Shown: positions 43,907 to 51,554 of the stretch, one piece after another
Position numbering within the stretch: position 1 is the first letter of the stretch
Layout of the letters: each line of letters begins with the position of its first letter
Assembly (NCBI RefSeq): GCF_023195895.1
Contig: NZ_JALPRK010000012.1
Location: forward strand, 92,387 to 156,386
Direction: 5' to 3'
Source of the DNA: Paenibacillus mellifer
GTDB taxonomy: Bacteria > Bacillota > Bacilli > Paenibacillales > Paenibacillaceae
DNA: 64,000 bases
Translations under genes and position numbers: made by a program
Notes under the pieces: model-generated
What the model was told of the DNA's origin: nothing
Databases searched by the model: none
What the model saw: only the letters and a program-made list of their open reading frames with translations

Positions 43907-45682
43907 TTAAGCCGGATGCTCGGACCCGTAAGGCGTGGACAGCAGGAACGGGATCGCGAACCGCACGGTGACGCCCTGCTCGGACGACAGCACTTCCATG
44001 GTGCCTTGATCGCGGAACAGGAGCCGGAGTCTTTCCTTGACGTTGCTTAGCCCGATGCCTGGACGTTTGCGCTCGGCCTGGTTTTTTCGCGAGGGGTCCA
44101 TCCCCACCCCGTTATCCTTAACCTCGACGATCAGTCGGTCCGAGTCCTCCAGGTACACGCGGAGATGGATGAACCCTTGACCGCGCAAAGGGGCGATGCC
44201 ATGGATGATGGCGTTCTCCACCAGCGGCTGTAGGCTGAGTTTCGGTACCAGCGCGAATAGAATATGGTCTTCGTATTGATACGTGACGTCGAATTTATGG
44301 GAATAGCGGACCTGCTGGATGTGCACATAAGCCTGCACCAGCTCGATCTCGTCCTTCAGATAAATAAGGTCCTTCTCGGTATTCAAACTGGCTTCCAGCA
44401 GTTTACCGAGGGACAAGGTCATGTTCGTAATCTCGTCGTTATGCTGACGGATCGCGATCCATTTGATCGTGTTCAGCGTGTTCAACAGGAAGTGGGGGTT
44501 CGTCTGGGCCAACAGCATCTGGAAATGGACCGCTTCCTTCTGGCGTTCTTCGGCGTTCAGCTTCTGGATCAGGAGATTGGTGTCGTCCAGCATCGTATTG
44601 AAGGTGCGCGTCAGGTCCAGGACTTCGCCATGGAATTTGTGCTCCGGCAGGCGGATTTTCAGGTTCTTCTGAACGGCGGCTTTCATCTTGGCCTGCAGAT
44701 GGGATAAAGGACGGGTAATCGTCGTCGAAATGACGAAGGTCATGATCAGGAAGACGCCCATCAGCGCGAAGAAGGTCACGAAATATTGACGCTTCAGCCC
44801 TTCGATCTCCACGAACAACACGGACAGCGGGATGCGGTTGACGATATACCAGTCCAACGACTCGACGTAAATGTAATTAATGAAGGAGTTGGAATCCTTG
44901 TCGATAAAATACTGCTTCCCCGGTTGGTTGGCGATCTCCGCTTTCACCTTTTTCGGCAGCGCCGTATCCGGAACCGACTGGGAGATGTCCTCTCCCGCGC
45001 TCGTCATGATAAAATACTGCTGCTGCAAATCCGATTGCTTGTGAATGGTTCGCAGCCAAGACGAGTAATCGATGCTGATGCGGGCTAATCCATAGGGAGT
45101 ATTCCGGCTGTCTTCCAAATACGCGTAGAGGGACAGCAAATACGTACTAGTCGAGACGTCCCGCAGGACGTAGTTCGGATCATTGGGCACCCAATGGTAG
45201 GAACTTGCGTTCATGAGCTCCTTGCTGAAGCCCGGCAGGCTTCGCAGCTTGTCGTAGGCCAACGGTTCCTTGGGCAGATACGAGGTGTATGCGTTTTCAT
45301 TTAGGTCCAGGATCAAGAAATACACCGAAGGATTATACAGGAAGAAGCTATTGTTGAGATTGTTGAAAATACTCTCCATCTGCCGTTTGTTCTCCAGCTC
45401 ATCGTGCTGTTCGGGATAGCGAAGGACGGATTTGACCGTGTCTTCCTGCTTCAGGAAGATCAACGTTTTGAAGGCGATGCCGATCTGGTCCTCCAGCGTC
45501 CGGTACATTTGCTCCAGTTGGGAGTGGCTTTGTTGGCTGATTTTTTGCTGGACCAAGGTTTCGATGCGTTGGTAATTGTACAAATTCAGGGCGCTGAAGG
45601 GGAGAATGATCAGACAGACGAACGCCATGAACAGACGATATTTCAGCTTCTGCGGGATCAGGTATCGCAGCAGTTTGGACAT
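43907..45682 (-). CDS. YesM-type membrane sensor histidine kinase
   Basis: 591 residues. Membrane helix (about 14-35), extracellular sensor (about 36-280), second helix (about 288-310), HAMP (about 312-365), then QTNPHFLLNTLNTIK with His397 and a HATPase domain (ENAIIHG, VKDNGVGMD, GIGLSNVKERL). ATG 45682 is preferred over the upstream 45724 because of the GGGGGC ribosome-like sequence and the normal N-terminus MSKLLRYLIPQKLKYR. It likely senses the oligosaccharide or its binding protein. Confidence 0.92.
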   Translation of the reverse strand: MSKLLRYLIPQKLKYRLFMAFVCLIILPFSALNLYNYQRIETLVQQKISQQSHSQLEQMYRTLEDQIGIAFKTLIFLKQEDTVKSVLRYPEQHDELENKRQMESIFNNLNNSFFLYNPSVYFLILDLNENAYTSYLPKEPLAYDKLRSLPGFSKELMNASSYHWVPNDPNYVLRDVSTSTYLLSLYAYLEDSRNTPYGLARISIDYSSWLRTIHKQSDLQQQYFIMTSAGEDISQSVPDTALPKKVKAEIANQPGKQYFIDKDSNSFINYIYVESLDWYIVNRIPLSVLFVEIEGLKRQYFVTFFALMGVFLIMTFVISTTITRPLSHLQAKMKAAVQKNLKIRLPEHKFHGEVLDLTRTFNTMLDDTNLLIQKLNAEERQKEAVHFQMLLAQTNPHFLLNTLNTIKWIAIRQHNDEITNMTLSLGKLLEASLNTEKDLIYLKDEIELVQAYVHIQQVRYSHKFDVTYQYEDHILFALVPKLSLQPLVENAIIHGIAPLRGQGFIHLRVYLEDSDRLIVEVKDNGVGMDPSRKNQAERKRPGIGLSNVKERLRLLFRDQGTMEVLSSEQGVTVRFAIPFLLSTPYGSEHPA

Positions 45683-45810
45683 GCGGAACGCCCCCAATAT
45701 GGTGTAACCGGTGTTTGTGTCCATTATATCACACGCCTAATCCCGCAAACGCCTTCTCGAAAATTGCATAGTTTTGTATCAATCATGCAAAGATTTGTTC
45801 TATTCCGATG

Positions 45811-46848
45811 TCATAAGCGCCGGCTTTGAAGCAACGGCCCCATGAAAGCCGCCAGCCGCTCGCCGATGCGGACCATGCCGAAATTGCCGGGATGCAGCAG
45901 GTCGTGGGACAAGCCCCGCCAGTCATCGAGAAGCTCCTGCCCGTCAACGTAATGGACCTGGGGTTGCCCGGAGCATCGCACGATGTCGCGCAGCGCGTCC
46001 CGATACTCCCGGCTGGCGGCGTTGACCTCTCTCTCCGGCCAGGCCCAGCCCAAATCGGCGAAGCTCGGGAACAAGCCGATGCAAACGAGCGGTTTGTCCG
46101 GGTGGGCCTTGGCGATGGTCTGCACCATATAGGCGGCCTTTGCTTTGAACTCCTCGGCAGATATGCCTTGATTCAGCATGTTGATCGAAAGGCATAACGA
46201 AGCGATGGCCCAATCGTTCCTTGCGGCGATATGGTCGGCCATCTCTGGTTCGCAGAACGCGGCCCCCGGCATGCCCAGGTTGATCGGATCCAGCCCTAAC
46301 CGCCAGGCCGTTTGGCTGACGTAGGAAAGGTCCGGCGTCGAAGCCGAGATGCCGAACGTAATCGACGTGCCGTAGGCCAAGTATTTGAGGGCGGGCTTCT
46401 CATGCGGTTGCGGTGGGCGGACCCTGCCGCTCGGAAGGTCGATCAAGTGAACCTCGAATCCCTGCAGCACGATCCGCCAGATCGGGCCATACGCGGAGCG
46501 GGGGACTTCCCCGCGCCAAGGCGCCGCGAACTGGAACATCGGCTCCCGTTCTTGAAGGTGGATCGTCGTTGGCGCCTCGCCGAGGCGTACGTCCTCCACC
46601 CAGTAATCGCCGTAATATACCTGGGCTAGGCTGATGCCGCCATAGCTGGCGAGCGTCACGGGCACTGCCATGCCCTCCTCTGCGCCAAACCGGATTTCGA
46701 TGGCGGATGCCCGGCGGATTTGCTCTTGCCCCTTCTCCAACAGCCCGGTCCGTACCGATTCGGGTACCCGCTGCAGCAGCAGCCCGGGACGGCCCTCCAC
46801 GGGGACGAGTTCCGCGACGTTATGGAATTCGGCATTGCCGTACAACAT
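45811..46848 (-). CDS. SGNH-hydrolase-family esterase
   Basis: 345 residues, no signal peptide. Residues about 1-165 are an N-terminal beta-sandwich; about 166-345 form an SGNH domain: block I is YLAYGTSITFG (catalytic Ser in GTSIT), Gly in LGMPGAAF, Asn in INMLNQ, and DLLHPGNFG for the Asp-His pair. This layout matches carbohydrate esterases (CE2/CE3-like) that deacetylate glycans; acetyl-sugar removal from an imported oligosaccharide is the likely role. ATG 46848 follows GGAGG by 8 nt. A hairpin lies between it and the binding protein gene upstream. Confidence 0.8.
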   Translation of the reverse strand: MLYGNAEFHNVAELVPVEGRPGLLLQRVPESVRTGLLEKGQEQIRRASAIEIRFGAEEGMAVPVTLASYGGISLAQVYYGDYWVEDVRLGEAPTTIHLQEREPMFQFAAPWRGEVPRSAYGPIWRIVLQGFEVHLIDLPSGRVRPPQPHEKPALKYLAYGTSITFGISASTPDLSYVSQTAWRLGLDPINLGMPGAAFCEPEMADHIAARNDWAIASLCLSINMLNQGISAEEFKAKAAYMVQTIAKAHPDKPLVCIGLFPSFADLGWAWPEREVNAASREYRDALRDIVRCSGQPQVHYVDGQELLDDWRGLSHDLLHPGNFGMVRIGERLAAFMGPLLQSRRL

Positions 46849-46882
46849 GTTGCCTGCCTCCTTAGTCCTTATGAAAAATGCC

Positions 46883-46930
46883 AAAAGAGGAGAAGGCCGC
46901 CTTAGGATGCGGCAACGTTCCTCCTCTTTA
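46883..46930 (-). terminator. Intra-operon hairpin after the binding protein gene
   Basis: On the minus strand AAGAGGAG...GCCGC pairs with GCGGC...CTCCTCTTTT (outer arms at plus 46921-46928 and 46885-46892). It sits directly after the solute-binding protein stop, as the hairpin at 12716 does in the other sugar operon. Confidence 0.7.
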
Positions 46931-46947
46931 TTTTGAAACTGGCGCGT

Positions 46948-48291
46948 TTATTGGTTTTGTTTCAAAAAGGTGTTATGCCGGGCGACCATAGCTTCGATCG
47001 TCTGGTCAAGCGTTTGGGCACCGAGGAAATACTTCTCGTATTCCTGGGCACGCAGGTCCATGACTTCCTGCGGGAGGCTGCGCACGTAAGTCGGCGTCGT
47101 GTTGTCGAACATGACGTACATCAACGAGTCGAGATCGTACGTATCGCGTTTGTCGCCCAGCAAGCTGTTTAACGCGTCGTCTTGGTTGGCGTCCTTGGAG
47201 GCGGGCAATCTTCCGCCTGCGGCCATCGGGGCCATGCCGCCGTCCGAATACCATTTCAGGAATTCCCAGGCTTCCGCCTGATGTTTGGATTTGGCGTTAA
47301 TGGAAATATAGTCGCCCAGCCCGCCGCGGGTCACGTATTGATCGGCGCTGTCCACCAGCCTTGGTACCGGTGCGAAAGCGATGGTGAAATCGCGCGGGAA
47401 ATCCGTGAAGTTGTTCGAGCTGCGCAGCAGCCAGGCGCCGATATTGAGCATCGGCACTTCGCCGCTCAGGAATACCTGTTCGACCGGCATTTTGGACGTG
47501 AGCTGCTCGCCGAGCGGTGGCGTCGTTTTGTCTTCCTTCATCATCGTGTTTAGCGTTTCCAGCCATTTGGTCACGAGCGGATGGTCCAGGTTGGATGTGC
47601 CGTCCGCCTTGGTGTAACCCTCTTGGGATAACACGGAGTCGATCGGGTCTACGAAAGGCTCCATATTTTGAATGAACCCGTATTGGTTGCTGCCCTTCAA
47701 CTTCTTGGCGTATTCGCGCAATTCATCCCAGGTCCAGTCCTTGGGGACCGGCAAACCCGCCGCATCCAAGGCTTCCTTGTTCATCGCGATGAAGAAAGGG
47801 CTTTTCGTGGTCGGCACGCCGTAGTATTTGCCGTCGATTTTCCAGCTGGCTGCGTCCCCGCCCATTTTCTCGTCGATGTTGTAATCCGTGAATTGACTCA
47901 GATCCAGGGCCAATCCCGAATCCTTGCGCTTGGAGGCTTGCGAAATCGTGTAGTTGACGAACAAATCGACGTCTTGACCGGTGATCATCGCCGTATCCAG
48001 CTTCAAATTGCCGTCATCGTCATTCACGAAGCGGACATATTCGATTTGAACGTCGGGATGCTCTTTGTTCCAGTTGTCGATCACTTCCTGCGGCCCCGAC
48101 TCCGGCGGAACGCCGCCCCACATGGTTAACTTGACCGGGCTTTTGGCCGTCTCCGCGCCTCCGTTGCTAGCGCTTTCATTCTTGGCGGCGGAAGAGCCGT
48201 TGCCATTGCCGTTCCCCCCGCAGCCCGCCAAGAGGCCTGTCAACAGTACAAGCGCCGCAGCCCCGGCGATCCAACGTTTTTTCTTATTCAC
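46948..48291 (-). CDS. Sugar ABC transporter solute-binding lipoprotein
   Basis: 447 residues. Start GTG 48291 lies 9 nt after GGGAGG; the in-frame GTG 48300 abuts the ribosome site. The lipoprotein signal ends with LLAGC (Cys about 24), then a Gly/Asn linker and a family 1 binding fold (KLTMWGGVPPESG, WNKEHPDVQIEYV). It leads the minus-strand locus (SGNH esterase, kinase, regulator, permeases, FAD oxidoreductase). The sugar is unknown; the esterase suggests an acetylated oligosaccharide. Confidence 0.9.
   Translation of the reverse strand: MNKKKRWIAGAAALVLLTGLLAGCGGNGNGNGSSAAKNESASNGGAETAKSPVKLTMWGGVPPESGPQEVIDNWNKEHPDVQIEYVRFVNDDDGNLKLDTAMITGQDVDLFVNYTISQASKRKDSGLALDLSQFTDYNIDEKMGGDAASWKIDGKYYGVPTTKSPFFIAMNKEALDAAGLPVPKDWTWDELREYAKKLKGSNQYGFIQNMEPFVDPIDSVLSQEGYTKADGTSNLDHPLVTKWLETLNTMMKEDKTTPPLGEQLTSKMPVEQVFLSGEVPMLNIGAWLLRSSNNFTDFPRDFTIAFAPVPRLVDSADQYVTRGGLGDYISINAKSKHQAEAWEFLKWYSDGGMAPMAAGGRLPASKDANQDDALNSLLGDKRDTYDLDSLMYVMFDNTTPTYVRSLPQEVMDLRAQEYEKYFLGAQTLDQTIEAMVARHNTFLKQNQ
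48165..48178. promoter_or_regulatory. Possible cre-like site within the binding protein gene
   Basis: TGCTAGCGCTTTCA matches TGWAANCGNTNWCA at 12 of 14 positions, about 115 nt into the coding sequence, over the linker codons. It may be coincidence since the linker is compositionally biased. Confidence 0.25.
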
Positions 48292-48468
48292 AATTGACAC
48301 CCTCCCTAAGCAAACTCATTATTGTCTTTGCATCCTCAGCATAACAAACCGGGTAAACCGTCATAAGTAACAAAATACCAGAGAATATGGAACAAACCTG
48401 TGCATTTTGCCGGGAGGCGGGGAGGGGAAATGTTCTATCGGACTAGAGAAATAAAGTGTTAAAGTCAT

Positions 48469-48497
48469 CTTGACTTTCCAAATCCGAATCGCTACGA
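48469..48497 (+). promoter_or_regulatory. Sigma-A-type promoter of the YitT-family gene
   Basis: TTGACT (48469-48474), a 17-nt spacer, TACGAT (48492-48497), 50 nt before the ATG at 48548. Confidence 0.6.
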
Positions 48498-48547
48498 TGT
48501 TCTGGTTGTTAGGATAGAAATGTGGCAGAGAGAGGATTAGAGTTGGG

Positions 48548-49384
48548 ATGAAAAAAAGAATCGCGGATATCGCTATTATTATTGTGGGGGCCTTTTTATT
48601 TGCGCTGGCCGTCAATTTGTTTATTATTCCGAACGACTTCGGCGAAGGGGGCGTTACGGGGGTCACGATTATTTTGTACTACCTATATCAGTGGTCGCCA
48701 TCGGTGGTCAATATCGTGATTAATGGCGTGCTGCTCATCGTCGGGTACAAATTTCTGGATCGTCGGACGACGATTTATACGGTGATTGCGGTGGCCTTTA
48801 ACTCGTTGTTCCTGCATTTGACCGAGAACTGGAGAATCGATTCGCACGAGCCGACCATCAATGCGGTGTTTGCCGGCGTGATCGTGGGGGTTGGCATCGG
48901 CCTGATCGTGCGGGTCGGCGGAACGACGGCGGGAACCGTCATCCTGGCCCGGATCGCCAATAAATATCTCGATTGGAATATCAGTTATGCGCTGCTGTTT
49001 TTCGACCTAATCGTGGCGTTCTCCTCCTATTTCATCATTGGCGCGGAGAAGCTGATGCTGACGATCGTCATCTTATACGTAGGCACGAAAGTGATGGACT
49101 TCATGATCGAAGGGCTGAATCCCAAGAAAGCCGTCACGATCATCTCCGAGAAGCAAAACGACATCGCCGAGAGGGTCATCACCCAAATGGACCGCGGCGT
49201 AACCGTCCTGTCGGGCCATGGCTACTATACGAAGAACCCGAAGGAGGTTCTCTATATCGTCATCAGCAAGCAAGAGGTGTCCACCCTGAAGAAAATCGTC
49301 CGTTCCATCGACCAAGCGGCGTTCCTTACGATCCACGATGTGCGGGATGTGTTTGGGGAGGGGTTTTTGGATATTTCGAAGTGA
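48548..49384 (+). CDS. YitT-family membrane protein (DUF161 + DUF2179)
   Basis: 278 residues. Five membrane helices in the first 180 residues with the family motif NDFGEGGVTGVTIILYYL near the N-terminus, then a soluble DUF2179 domain (about 195-275: AVTIISEKQNDIAERVITQM, GYYTKNPKEVLYIVIS, IHDVRDVFGEGF). YitT proteins are conserved in Bacillota with no established substrate; the soluble domain is thought to bind a ligand. It is divergent from the minus-strand sugar locus. Confidence 0.92.
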   Translation: MKKRIADIAIIIVGAFLFALAVNLFIIPNDFGEGGVTGVTIILYYLYQWSPSVVNIVINGVLLIVGYKFLDRRTTIYTVIAVAFNSLFLHLTENWRIDSHEPTINAVFAGVIVGVGIGLIVRVGGTTAGTVILARIANKYLDWNISYALLFFDLIVAFSSYFIIGAEKLMLTIVILYVGTKVMDFMIEGLNPKKAVTIISEKQNDIAERVITQMDRGVTVLSGHGYYTKNPKEVLYIVISKQEVSTLKKIVRSIDQAAFLTIHDVRDVFGEGFLDISK

Positions 49385-49436
49385 GGGGGTGTTGGATCGA
49401 GGGGAACTTACTCAACGGTCAATTCATTACTCTTTA

Positions 49437-49592
49437 GACAACAAGTTTGTCGCCATACCGTGCTGTTACTCCCGTGTCGTAAAGAGCGAGATTCTTGATG
49501 TTCTGAACATAGGAATCGAACTCGGCGGGCGTTCTAACCTTCTCGATCTGGTAGTATTAAAAACGTCGTCCGATTTGCGATAAACTTTTGAC
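49437..49592 (-). pseudogene. Class B sortase-like C-terminal remnant
   Basis: On the minus strand from about 49592 the sequence reads VYRKSDDVF, then after a one-base frame change YYQIEKVRTPAEFDSYVQNI followed by KNLALYDTGVTARYGDKLVV and TAA at 49439-49437. Class B sortases continue from this point into LSTC, with the catalytic Cys. The fragment is therefore a sortase tail with a frameshift near 49556 and truncation just before the active-site cysteine. The family identification is from memory of the consensus and rests on about 45 residues. Confidence 0.5.
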
Positions 49593-49622
49593 AGAATAAC
49601 GGCAACAATCCCGGAGGGGAGC

Positions 49623-50171
49623 TCACTCAAATATCATTTCTTTTTTAGCATTGTAGATTTGAACAGATGATCTTCCGTCCGATGCCTCGTCGTAGTCACC
49701 GGAAACGATATAGTTCCTTTTAGAGCTATCTATGTCTAAACGATGCCATTTATTTTGATTGAAAGTGGCATAAATCTGGTCGCCCTCTTTGAGAAGGTGA
49801 TCATCATTGATTTGAATCATAAGATAAGGATATCCCGTTCGAATTCCAAAAACTTGGACAGGTTTGTCCTCATCCTCGTTAAGCATGAAATCCATGCCGT
49901 AAACCAACTTATCATTAATGACGCTTAGATAGTATGCCCCTACTTTCACGCCCCGCTTGTAAAATACATAGGCAAAGGGCTTATCTAGGTCGTTTTTCAT
50001 TGCGACATCGAGGATTTCAATGTGTTCCTTTTCACTTAGCTGTTGAATATGAAGATCGGAAATTTTGCTGTAAGAATCCCTTTGAGAGAAGTGAATCAGG
50101 GCCAAAAGTGAGAAAAGCAGAAGGAGGGCCAATCCTTGAAGGAACCATTTCTTTTTCAGTACTGGCGTCAA
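49623..50171 (-). CDS. Membrane-anchored hypothetical protein
   Basis: 182 residues from TTG 50171, which has GGAGGG 6 nt upstream; ATG 50189 in the same frame has no ribosome site because the GGAGGG lies inside it. There is one membrane helix (FLQGLALLLLFSLLALIHF) near the N-terminus and an extracellular part rich in Asp, Lys and aromatic residues (SKISDLHIQQLSEKEHIEIL, VYGMDFMLNEDEDKP). I do not recognise a family. It resembles secreted single-anchor proteins of Bacillota. No partner is adjacent. Confidence 0.65.
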   Translation of the reverse strand: MTPVLKKKWFLQGLALLLLFSLLALIHFSQRDSYSKISDLHIQQLSEKEHIEILDVAMKNDLDKPFAYVFYKRGVKVGAYYLSVINDKLVYGMDFMLNEDEDKPVQVFGIRTGYPYLMIQINDDHLLKEGDQIYATFNQNKWHRLDIDSSKRNYIVSGDYDEASDGRSSVQIYNAKKEMIFE

Positions 50172-50295
50172 ATAAATCCCTCCATTCATGACGGTTCCAA
50201 GTATGGTTAAATTATACTATTATAACCGGAGAAGTGTACACCGAAGATAAACGTAACCACCAGCAATCTCGGCAGGCATCTTGCTTGTTGGGATT

Positions 50296-50331
50296 GTTTC
50301 TTATTGAGTTTCTTATTGAGTTTCTTATTGA
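50296..50331. repeat. Three tandem copies of a 12-bp repeat
   Basis: GTTTCTTATTGA occurs three times without interruption (50296-50307, 50308-50319, 50320-50331). A 12-bp unit keeps reading frames open on both strands (Phe-Leu-Leu-Ser or Asn-Lys-Lys-Leu), which explains the ORFs there. Confidence 0.9.
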
Positions 50332-50393
50332 GGCTTTTCACTCGTGTATTGGTGAATAATGACAAATTTTGCGGTAGAATAGGACTGGGTTCT

Positions 50394-50513
50394 ATGCTAG
50401 TCGTAATATTTTTCATTACCTTCTTGACACAAAGCAAAGTGATCCAAAGGGCTATGCTGATGACGGACGAGGCCCGCAAAATGTTTCTGAAAGCATGGCA
50501 AACCAAGAAGTAA
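50394..50513 (+). CDS. Possible small membrane protein (weak)
   Basis: 39 residues: hydrophobic MLVVIFFITFLT followed by a charged tail ending MFLKAWQTKK. The frame extends upstream to about 50304 through the tandem repeat. There is no good ribosome site. It may be spurious. The stretch 50190-50603 otherwise holds only the 12-bp repeat. Confidence 0.25.
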   Translation: MLVVIFFITFLTQSKVIQRAMLMTDEARKMFLKAWQTKK

Positions 50514-50603
50514 GAGAATATTACATACCCCTATCTGGGTGAAAAAATCCCTTGGGGGCGGGTCCCTTACTTTCAAGCCTTATTTTTGGCCCGATTTTTG
50601 TGC

Positions 50604-50643
50604 GGTGATTTAGATGAATAATCGCCATTTTTTATGGAAGTAG
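50604..50643 (+). pseudogene. cas1: cas1 3'-end remnant (type I-C)
   Basis: GGT GAT TTA GAT GAA TA- reads GDLDEY, then after substitutions and one extra T in a T-run come PF and LWK followed by TAG (50641-50643). Type I-C Cas1 proteins end in a similar GDLxxYPPFLWK. The stop lies 10 nt before cas2, the usual cas1-cas2 spacing. Only the tail survives and it contains an in-frame stop (TAA at 50619-50621) and a frameshift. The match covers about 12 residues, so confidence depends on context. Confidence 0.5.
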
Positions 50644-50653
50644 GTGAGTCGGG

Positions 50654-50944
50654 ATGCCTGTACTCATTACTTATGATGTTCAAACATCAGTTGTGGGAGG
50701 TGCCGCGCGGCTTCGGAAAGTGGCAAAAGCATGTCAGAACTACGGGCAGCGGGTGTAAAACTCCGTGTTTGAATGTATCATCGATACAGCACAGTTCACT
50801 GCTCTGAAACTGGAACTATCCCAACTCATTGATCAAGAAAAAGACAACTTGCGGTTTTATCGGCTGGGCAATAACTACAAGATCAAAGTAGAGCATATGG
50901 GTGCCAAACCGTCATTGGATTTAGAAGACCCCTTAATCTTTTAA
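50654..50944 (+). pseudogene. cas2: cas2 (type I-C) with a nonsense codon
   Basis: 97 codons give a complete type I-C Cas2: [27 protein letters not shown], then TAA at 50756-50758, then NSVFECIIDTAQF, LRFYRLGNNYKIKVEHMG and a normal end DPLIF. Relatives have Gln at the stop position (RVQNSVFEC), so one C-to-T change (CAA to TAA) explains it. Cas2 is the spacer-acquisition partner of Cas1. With codon 35 as a stop, no functional Cas2 can be made unless the stop is read through. Start ATG 50654 follows GGTGAG. Confidence 0.9.
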
Positions 50945-51121
50945 TGGCTAATGGTGCGAACCCCAAGTTCACATGAAATCCCTGGGAGGTTCGCACCCCA
51001 CGCCATTATAAGGTTTATTGAGATTCTGGTTGAAATAAACGGTAAAATTTCGCACTTACACAATAGGTTCGCACTTCTTGGTACGTGAGGCCTTGCGGCT
51101 CAAGGCTTCACAAGGCCCGCT
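50945..51121 (+). other. CRISPR leader with inverted and direct repeats
   Basis: Between the cas2 stop and the first repeat. It contains a perfect 10-bp inverted repeat (GGTGCGAACC 50953-50962, GGTTCGCACC 50988-50997) and a TTCGCACTT motif twice (51049-51057, 51068-51076; period 19 nt), the same GGTTCGCAC core as in the inverted repeat. No ORF. The layout resembles type I-C leaders. Confidence 0.65.
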
Positions 51122-51218
51122 GTCGCACTCCTTGTGAGTGCGTGGATTGAAATTGTTTTTAGGTGGTGAAGCAATGGCCAAGACAAGTCGCACTCCTTGT
51201 GAGTGCGTGGATTGAAAT
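51122..51218 (+). CRISPR. Minimal type I-C CRISPR array: two repeats, one spacer
   Basis: Two identical 32-bp repeats (51122-51153 and 51187-51218) beginning GTCGCACTCCTTGTGAGTGC and ending GTGGATTGAAAT, the classical type I-C repeat with its GTCGCACTC...GAGTGCG palindrome. One 33-nt spacer at 51154-51186. The spacer contains AGGTGGTGAAGCAATGGCC, which looks like a ribosome site and start codon. No third repeat and no cas3, cas5, cas7, cas8 or cas4 gene is present in the window. Confidence 0.95.
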
Positions 51219-51554
51219 CGAGCTGATGCTGTTAAAAGGGGCCATTCGCGGTTACACTCAGATAGGTTTGGCCAGATTAGGAAACATGGCGGCCAAATCT
51301 CGTATTTGATTTCCAGATTAAGCAGATCATTGTATCTATATAAATTGTTATTTATCTACCGGAAGATCGTATGTTTCTGGCATTTACAAGAAATCAGGAG
51401 GTTATTAGATGGAGGTTTGAAGGGGAGGGATTGAAAAAGGTTCGATGAGATTGAAATGGGTGTGGCTGCCGAAAAATTGGAGAAGTGATTACGTAAATAC
51501 GTACCACATACTGCCTCTGATTCTGCTATGCTTGTGGTAAAAAGGAGGAATCCC
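51219..51554. other. 336-nt gap without a gene, after the CRISPR array
   Basis: No convincing ORF. The first 40 nt might be a terminal spacer whose distal repeat was lost. A weak inverted repeat (TTTGGCC and GGCCAAA near 51269-51295) is the only structure seen. Confidence 0.4.

Noticed and set aside
49338..49583. An 81-codon plus-strand ORF after the YitT gene
   Set aside because: It runs opposite the sortase-like remnant, starts within the YitT gene and has no supported start.
50207..50506. A 99-codon minus-strand ORF through the 12-bp tandem repeat
   Set aside because: The Asn-Lys-Lys-Leu repeat is only the reading of the DNA repeat; no ribosome site or domain.
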